Positions 34,043-38,097 of a stretch of DNA of 38,097 nucleotides are shown here, in pieces (position 1 is the stretch's first letter; each line of letters begins with the position of its first letter). This DNA comes from Polyangiaceae bacterium (GTDB taxonomy: Bacteria > Myxococcota > Polyangia > Polyangiales > Polyangiaceae). The position numbers were made by a program, and so were the translations under genes. The stretch is from the NCBI GenBank assembly GCA_025936205.1, contig JAICTU010000017.1:1-38097 (forward strand). The letters are read 5' to 3'. The notes below the pieces were generated by a model. That model was not told the origin of the DNA. It did no database searches and saw only the letters and a program-made list of their open reading frames with translations.

Positions 34043-34873
34043 TCAGCTATGAGCCAGTGAGCCCACGCGGCCGTGGTCGCTGAACGTGCGATCGATGATC
34101 AGCCCGGGCGGCAAGGGCGACTGCGAGGTGACGCTGATCTGCGACTTCGATCCGGGCACGAGCGGATCGACGAGCCACGGGATGCCGTCGCCGAGCTCCC
34201 ACCCGTATTTGCGATCCAGATCGCGGCACAAGGGGTCGCTCCAGCTGGTCACGAAATCGGCCCAGCGCGCGCCCGTCTCCCAGCAGGCCGCCAGCACCTT
34301 GCTGGGATCGGCGATCTGGATCACGCGCAACCCACCCAGATGGGCCTGCACGACCGCCGTGCTGCCGTCGCTGAGGGTGGTGCCGATGATGCCGGGCTGC
34401 TGCCAGTAGTGGTGGTCCTTGGGCTGTGCGCTGCGCGAGATCGTTGCCTCTGCCACCGCCTGCCCGCGCTCCACCCCCGGCGCCACCGCGGTGTAGCGCA
34501 GCAGGTCCGCATAGCGCGTGAAGCCCATCTTCCGGTACATGTCCATGCCGGCGCGGTTGATGTTCGTCGCCGCATTGGGGGCGAGGCTCCCGGTCAGCGC
34601 ATACAGTTGAGCGAGCCAGCCCTGTCCGCGGTAGTCCTCGAGCAGGTAACAGTTGATGATCCAGCTGAAGCCGCCGGCCAGCGCCGCTCCGAGGTGGCCC
34701 ACGATCCGCTCGCCGTCGATCACGATCGCGGCCTGGCCGTGCTGCGGATCGCCATACTGCCAGCGCCAGAAGCCGGAGTTGTGCAGCGGATGCCCTTGCC
34801 GATAGATGCTACGGTAGAACTCGCGCAGTTTCGGCCAATCCTCGAAGGTCGCGAAGCGACAGACAGCGGTCAT
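34043..34873 (-). CDS. GNAT-type N-acetyltransferase
   Basis: 276 residues from ATG 34873 with AAGGGGA upstream. N-terminal GNAT domain: ATFEDWPKLREFYRSIYRQ, IVGHLGAALAGG, and acetyl-CoA loop LEDYRGQGWLAQLY. A C-terminal ~110 residues (HYWQQPGIIGTTLSD, TGARWADFVTSWSD) resemble those of acetyltransferases acting on sugar nucleotides. Probably co-transcribed with the polysaccharide deacetylase and so likely to modify the same glycan. A strong 11-bp hairpin sits in its leader. Confidence 0.8.
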   Translation of the reverse strand: MTAVCRFATFEDWPKLREFYRSIYRQGHPLHNSGFWRWQYGDPQHGQAAIVIDGERIVGHLGAALAGGFSWIINCYLLEDYRGQGWLAQLYALTGSLAPNAATNINRAGMDMYRKMGFTRYADLLRYTAVAPGVERGQAVAEATISRSAQPKDHHYWQQPGIIGTTLSDGSTAVVQAHLGGLRVIQIADPSKVLAACWETGARWADFVTSWSDPLCRDLDRKYGWELGDGIPWLVDPLVPGSKSQISVTSQSPLPPGLIIDRTFSDHGRVGSLAHS

Positions 34874-34901
34874 CGGAATTTCCCCTTGGGAGCGAGCGCC
34901 G

Positions 34902-34928
34902 CGCCGAGCACGGCAGGCGTGCTCGGCG
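34902..34928 (-). promoter_or_regulatory. Strong hairpin in the leader of the acetyltransferase-deacetylase operon
   Basis: CGCCGAGCACG (34902-34912), loop GCAGG, CGTGCTCGGCG (34918-34928): perfect 11-bp GC-rich stem, 29-55 bases upstream of ATG 34873 on the minus strand. No U-tract follows, so not a typical intrinsic terminator. Confidence 0.65.
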
Positions 34929-34995
34929 AGCGGCGCTGTACGATGGAGCGGCAGAAATAGCGGGGCGGGAAAGTCCTGAGCGCGCAGCGGGGCGG

Positions 34996-35025
34996 TGAGC
35001 GGCGGGTCGGAGAGCGGTGGGTCAG
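34996..35025. repeat. Imperfect 15-bp tandem repeat
   Basis: AGCGGCGGGTCGGAG (34996-35010) is followed directly by AGCGGTGGGTCAGTG (35011-35025). Purine-rich low complexity continues to ~35062. Noncoding, between the small Zn-finger gene and the acetyltransferase. Confidence 0.5.
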
Positions 35026-35071
35026 TGAGTGTGGAAGTGTGGGAGGGTGGCGGAGGACGTGGTCGGTGGAC

Positions 35072-35359
35072 TCAGTGCCAAGCCTCGGCAATGCGCGGCG
35101 GTTGCCCGGTGCGATCATGCTCGTCGAGCCGGCTCTGCGCCTCGGAAACGCAGCCCACGCACGCCGCGAACACCGAGCCATGCTGGCACGTGAGCCGCGC
35201 CGCGCTCGCCGGGCGCGACGAGAGCTCGGTGGGATCGATGTGCCGCCCGCAGGCGATGCAGTGGATATGGGTGCTGGCGTTCTTCGGGGTGCCGCTCGGC
35301 CCTTTGCCGAACATTTCCTGGCGCTGCTTTTTGGTGAGGCGTTTGGGAGTCTTGGGCAT
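35072..35359 (-). CDS. Small zinc-finger-like protein
   Basis: 95 residues from ATG 35359. A basic N-terminus (MPKTPKRLTKKQRQEMFGKG) leads to HIHCIACGRHIDP and ACVGCVSEAQSRLDEHD: two CxxC pairs ~27 residues apart, with additional HC (TCQHGS). The C-terminus IAEAWH is distinctive. It resembles small uncharacterised zinc-ribbon proteins of Myxococcota. Possibly nucleic-acid or ribosome-associated. Divergent from a GNAT gene with 41 bp between starts. Confidence 0.75.
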   Translation of the reverse strand: MPKTPKRLTKKQRQEMFGKGPSGTPKNASTHIHCIACGRHIDPTELSSRPASAARLTCQHGSVFAACVGCVSEAQSRLDEHDRTGQPPRIAEAWH

Positions 35360-35400
35360 GACGCCGGATACCGTAGCACGGTATCGTCAGACGGAGGGAC

Positions 35401-35898
35401 ATGGTTGCTGACGCCTCCCGCGAGCTGAGCTTTCGCACCATCGATCTGGCGCGCGATGCGCAGACCGCGATCGCATTCCGTCGCGATTCCTATCTCTGCA
35501 GCTTCGGGACGGACGAAGCGTTTGTGGTCGAGGACTATCTCACCTTCCTCCGGGAGCGCATTGCTCGGCAGCCTTTGGGGCACGTGCACGTGTGGAGCGA
35601 GCAGCAGATCGTCGGGCAGCTGGAGATGATCGTGCGGGCCACCACTCCGCCGCTCGGCTACGTCAATCTGTTCTACCTGGCTGCGGAGTGGCGAGGACTG
35701 GGTCTCGGCAGCGCCCTGCATCAGTACGTGGTCGAGTTCATGCGCAGCGCTGGAGTTGCACTGGCGCAGCTCAGCGTGAGCCCGACCAATGCCCGCGCGC
35801 TCGCGTACTATCGCAAGTATTCGTGGCGCGACCTGGGGCCTCGTCCCGATGACGCGAGCGTGCGGGCGATGGAGCTGTCTATCGATGGTTCGGGCTGA
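35401..35898 (+). CDS. GNAT-family N-acetyltransferase
   Basis: 165 residues from ATG 35401. GNAT core: LSFRTIDLARDAQTAIAFRR (N-terminal helix), VGQLEMIVRATTPPLGYVNL, acetyl-CoA motif WRGLGLGSALHQYVVEFMRS (R/Q-x-x-G-x-G/A), and ALAYYRKYSWRDLGPRPDD with the C-terminal Tyr. Substrate unknown. It is followed 40 bp later by the methyltransferase gene on the same strand. Confidence 0.9.
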   Translation: MVADASRELSFRTIDLARDAQTAIAFRRDSYLCSFGTDEAFVVEDYLTFLRERIARQPLGHVHVWSEQQIVGQLEMIVRATTPPLGYVNLFYLAAEWRGLGLGSALHQYVVEFMRSAGVALAQLSVSPTNARALAYYRKYSWRDLGPRPDDASVRAMELSIDGSG

Positions 35899-35938
35899 GC
35901 CCGGTTGCTCGGTGAACGGTCAGTGCTACGGTCGCGGC

Positions 35939-36598
35939 ATGGGGCAAACGGACGCGACGGGGCAGGTTCTGGCCGAGCAGCTGGCGTACTATCGAGCTGC
36001 TGCACCGGTCTACGAGAGCAGGTCGCTGCCTGGATGGGGTGGCGCAGAGGTGGCCGCCGCGCTGGAGGCGTTCGAGCCTCGTGGCGACGTACTGGAGCTG
36101 GCTTGCGGCCCGGGGATGTGGACCGAGCTGCTGCTGCAGTATGCGTCGTCGGTGACCGCGGTCGATGGCGCTCCGGAGATGCTCGCTCGCGCGCGGGCGC
36201 GGGCGGGCAGCGCGCGCGTGCAATTCGTGGAAGCAGACCTGTTCTCGTGGAAGCCGGAGCGCCGCTACGATGTCGTGTTCTTTGGGTTCTGGCTGTCGCA
36301 CGTCCCGCCGCAGCGCTTTGAAGAGTTCTGGTCATTGATCGACGAGTGCCTGGTCCCCGGCGGGCGAGTGTTCTTTGCGGATGACGCCGTCCGTCCACCG
36401 GAGGAATTGATCGAGGGCGAGGCGTCTTCGATCGTTCAACGCCGACTCGACGACGGCAGCGCGTATCGCATCGTGAAGGTGCCGTACGCGTTGGCGGAGC
36501 TCGAGGCGCGGCTCGCCGGACTCGGTTGGGGCTTCAGCTTCACGCAGACGTCCGGCGGGTTCTACTGGGGCTCGGGAGGACGGAATGGTGGGCGTTGA
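35939..36598 (+). CDS. Class I SAM-dependent methyltransferase
   Basis: 219 residues from ATG 35939. Motif I VLELACGPGMWTELLL, motif post-I VTAVDGAPEML, motif II VQFVEADLFSWKPERRYDVVFF, motif III LVPGGRVFFADD. Residues SHVPPQRFEEFWSL fit the 'Hxx' region of small-molecule methyltransferases. Its stop overlaps the next gene's ATG by 14 bases, suggesting coupled translation with the peroxiredoxin. Confidence 0.92.
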   Translation: MGQTDATGQVLAEQLAYYRAAAPVYESRSLPGWGGAEVAAALEAFEPRGDVLELACGPGMWTELLLQYASSVTAVDGAPEMLARARARAGSARVQFVEADLFSWKPERRYDVVFFGFWLSHVPPQRFEEFWSLIDECLVPGGRVFFADDAVRPPEELIEGEASSIVQRRLDDGSAYRIVKVPYALAELEARLAGLGWGFSFTQTSGGFYWGSGGRNGGR

Positions 36599-37094
36599 TG
36601 GGTCGCTCCCGTGCGTGCCTGACCTCAGATTGCCCTCGACGCGCGGCGAGATCGATCTGAGAACGTTCTGCTCCGAGCGAGCGGCTCTCTACGTCTATCC
36701 CGCCACCGGCGTCCCCGGCCGCGATCCCGCTATCGATCCAGCACCGGGCTGGGATGACATCCCCGGCGCTGCCGGCTGCACGCGGCAGTGTCGCGGGTTC
36801 AAAGCTGCTTTCGCATCGTTCGTGGAACGAGGGATTCGTGTGGCCGGCATCAGCGGTCAATCGCTGCGCGAGCAGGCGGATTTCGCGCAGCGAGAGGCGA
36901 TCCCATTTCCTCTAATCTGCGACCAGGAGTTCGCATTGCAGCAGGCCTGGGAGCTGCCGGTGTTCAGCGCCGGTGGGCGCCAGTTTCTGCGCCGCATGGT
37001 GCTGTACATCGCTGCGAACCAGATCGTGCGAGTGCTGTATCCGGTGGCAGATCCCGGCGAGAGCGCGCACGCTCTGCTGGCGCTACTCGATTAG
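36585..37094 (+). CDS. Peroxiredoxin-like protein (AhpC/TSA fold)
   Basis: 169 residues from ATG 36585, overlapping the methyltransferase stop. Thioredoxin-fold peroxidase pattern: CVPDLRLPSTRGEIDLRTF, ALYVYPATGVPG, AAGCTRQCRGFKAAF with the peroxidatic Cys in GCTRQC, VAGISGQSLREQADFAQ, FPLICDQEFALQQAW. Position of the Cys within a GCTxxC context resembles 2-Cys (BCP-type, atypical) peroxiredoxins. Stop overlaps the convergent dehydratase stop by 4 bases (TTAG). Confidence 0.82.
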   Translation: MVGVDGSLPCVPDLRLPSTRGEIDLRTFCSERAALYVYPATGVPGRDPAIDPAPGWDDIPGAAGCTRQCRGFKAAFASFVERGIRVAGISGQSLREQADFAQREAIPFPLICDQEFALQQAWELPVFSAGGRQFLRRMVLYIAANQIVRVLYPVADPGESAHALLALLD

Positions 37095-38097
37095 AGCGAT
37101 GTCAGCGCTTCCTGGCGTTCGATCTTCGCCGCATCGAGCTCGATGCCGAACCCGGGGCGGTCGGGCAAGCTGACCCAGCCGTCTGCCGTCAACGGCGCGT
37201 CTTTCATGAAGTGCAGCTTTTCCGGCACGTAGTTGATCAGATACTCGCCAAACGGGCAGAGCGCGGGCGACTGGCTCGCCACGATGTGCAAGGCGCCGTG
37301 AATGTTGTGACAGTGGGGGATCAGCTTCGCGCCGTGCACCGAGCACAGATGCCCGATCTTGAGCGTTTCACTGACGCCGCCGCACCACTCCGGATCTGCC
37401 TGCACGTAATGTAGCGCATTGACCTTCAGCAGTTGCTGCACTTCCCAGCGGTTGTAGAGGTGCTCGCCGGTGGCGAGCGGGACGCTGGTCGCGCTGCTGA
37501 GGCGCTGAAAGCTCTCGAGATCGGCGATCGGGAAGGCCTCCTCCAGCCAGGTGGGGCGGTAACGCTCGACCTGGCGACACCACGCGAGAGCGTACTGTAG
37601 ATCCCAGCCCTGGTAGGCGTCGAACATCAGCTCGACGTCTTCCCCCACCGCCTCCCGCAGAGCGCGCACGAGCTGCACGTTGAGATCCTGGCCGCGCGTG
37701 CCGTCGCTCGGGCCGTAGCCGAGGAACCATTTCTGCAGCCGGAAGCCGTCCTTGGCCAGCTGCGCGGCGCGGCGGGCGGCGAGCTCCGGGTCGATCGCAA
37801 ATCCGAGGCAGCTGCCATAGACCTGCACGGGTTGTTGCGTGGGGCCACCGAGCAAGCGGAACACGGGAGCGCCGAAGTGGCGCCCGCGCAGATCCCAGAG
37901 TGCGTTGTCGAGATAGCTGATCGCCATCATGTAGTGGCTGGCGCGCGAGTGCCGGTTCGAGCGGAACATCTGATCCCAGAGCCGCTCGACCGCCAGCGCG
38001 TCCTGTCCGATCAACAGCGACCGCAGCGGACCCAGGAGTACGGGCAGCGCTTCGCGATCGACGGCCCCGTACAATCCCTCGAGCCCGCCGCGCGTGC
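37091..38097 (-). CDS. Enolase-superfamily sugar-acid dehydratase (mandelate racemase type), partial
   Basis: Open to the right edge: upstream of the TTG-like codon at 38074 the frame continues (TRGGLEGLYG), so the first ~70 residues, part of the capping domain, are off-window. Seen: LRGRHFGAPVFRLLGG, FLGYGPSDGTRGQD, metal ligands in MFDAYQGW (Asp), WLEEAFPI (Glu), LATGEHLYNRW (Glu), and QADPEWCGGVSETLKI followed by IPHCHNIHGALH (His). The sequence is closest in style to L-rhamnonate or related sugar-acid dehydratases. The gluconokinase is the only other sugar-acid enzyme in the window. Confidence 0.88.
   Translation of the reverse strand, partial: TRGGLEGLYGAVDREALPVLLGPLRSLLIGQDALAVERLWDQMFRSNRHSRASHYMMAISYLDNALWDLRGRHFGAPVFRLLGGPTQQPVQVYGSCLGFAIDPELAARRAAQLAKDGFRLQKWFLGYGPSDGTRGQDLNVQLVRALREAVGEDVELMFDAYQGWDLQYALAWCRQVERYRPTWLEEAFPIADLESFQRLSSATSVPLATGEHLYNRWEVQQLLKVNALHYVQADPEWCGGVSETLKIGHLCSVHGAKLIPHCHNIHGALHIVASQSPALCPFGEYLINYVPEKLHFMKDAPLTADGWVSLPDRPGFGIELDAAKIERQEALTSL

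Overview
The window is GC-rich, densely packed DNA with strong G/C preference at third codon positions. The gene set suggests a predatory or soil-type deltaproteobacterial lineage, most likely Myxococcota (Polyangia-like). It includes a tandem-fused UvrA, a large HNH protein with a duplicated helical region, NtrC-type sigma-54 signalling, hybrid histidine kinases, a P450, diheme cytochrome lipoproteins and many orphan lipoproteins. This placement comes from gene content only; there is no rRNA in the window.

Layout. 1-6.2 kb: a giant UvrA (two UvrA protomers in one chain, running off the left edge) preceded by an HNH nuclease-like gene. 6.2-8.3 kb: a gene graveyard with relics of a four-helix-bundle (23S IVP) protein, a DUF4919-like lipoprotein, a RidA tail and a serine beta-lactamase-family N-terminus, each broken by frameshift, deletion or truncation. 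8.3-11.4 kb: outer-membrane-type protein, gluconokinase, smpB with a short overlapping partner, and a tiny Cys-rich lipoprotein. 11.8-15.2 kb: an orphan HlyD-type adaptor and a GAF-histidine kinase-receiver hybrid, convergent with a 4-base overlap. 15.3-19.2 kb: a VOC protein, then two coupled diheme cytochrome c lipoproteins downstream of a P450. 19.2-19.9 kb: two copies of a structured ~135-bp intergenic repeat.

19.9-26.5 kb is the most coherent block: an HtrA/DegP-type lipoprotein protease, a membrane histidine kinase and a sigma-54 activator (htrA-HK-RR, the last two overlapping ATGA). They are followed by an outer-membrane-type protein and an HMA-like periplasmic protein lacking CxxC, with a divergent stand-alone receiver. 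Sigma-54 (-24/-12) promoter-like sequences with correct 12-base GG-to-GC phasing precede htrA, the stand-alone receiver and the HMA-like gene. I infer a sigma-54-controlled envelope-quality-control regulon. 26.6-38.1 kb: MBL hydrolase, YkgJ-type Cys cluster protein, sugar-nucleotide epimerase, a small divergent module (XRE regulator, receiver with Glu in place of the phospho-Asp, pentapeptide-repeat protein, shared palindromic operator), membrane protein, atypical SDR, DUF1579 protein, polysaccharide deacetylase plus acetyltransferase, small Zn-finger protein, GNAT, methyltransferase, peroxiredoxin and a partial enolase-superfamily dehydratase.

Functions rest on motifs read by eye; no database search was run. 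The strongest candidates for something not yet described are the sigma-54/HtrA regulon, the XRE/pseudo-receiver module and the structured repeat.
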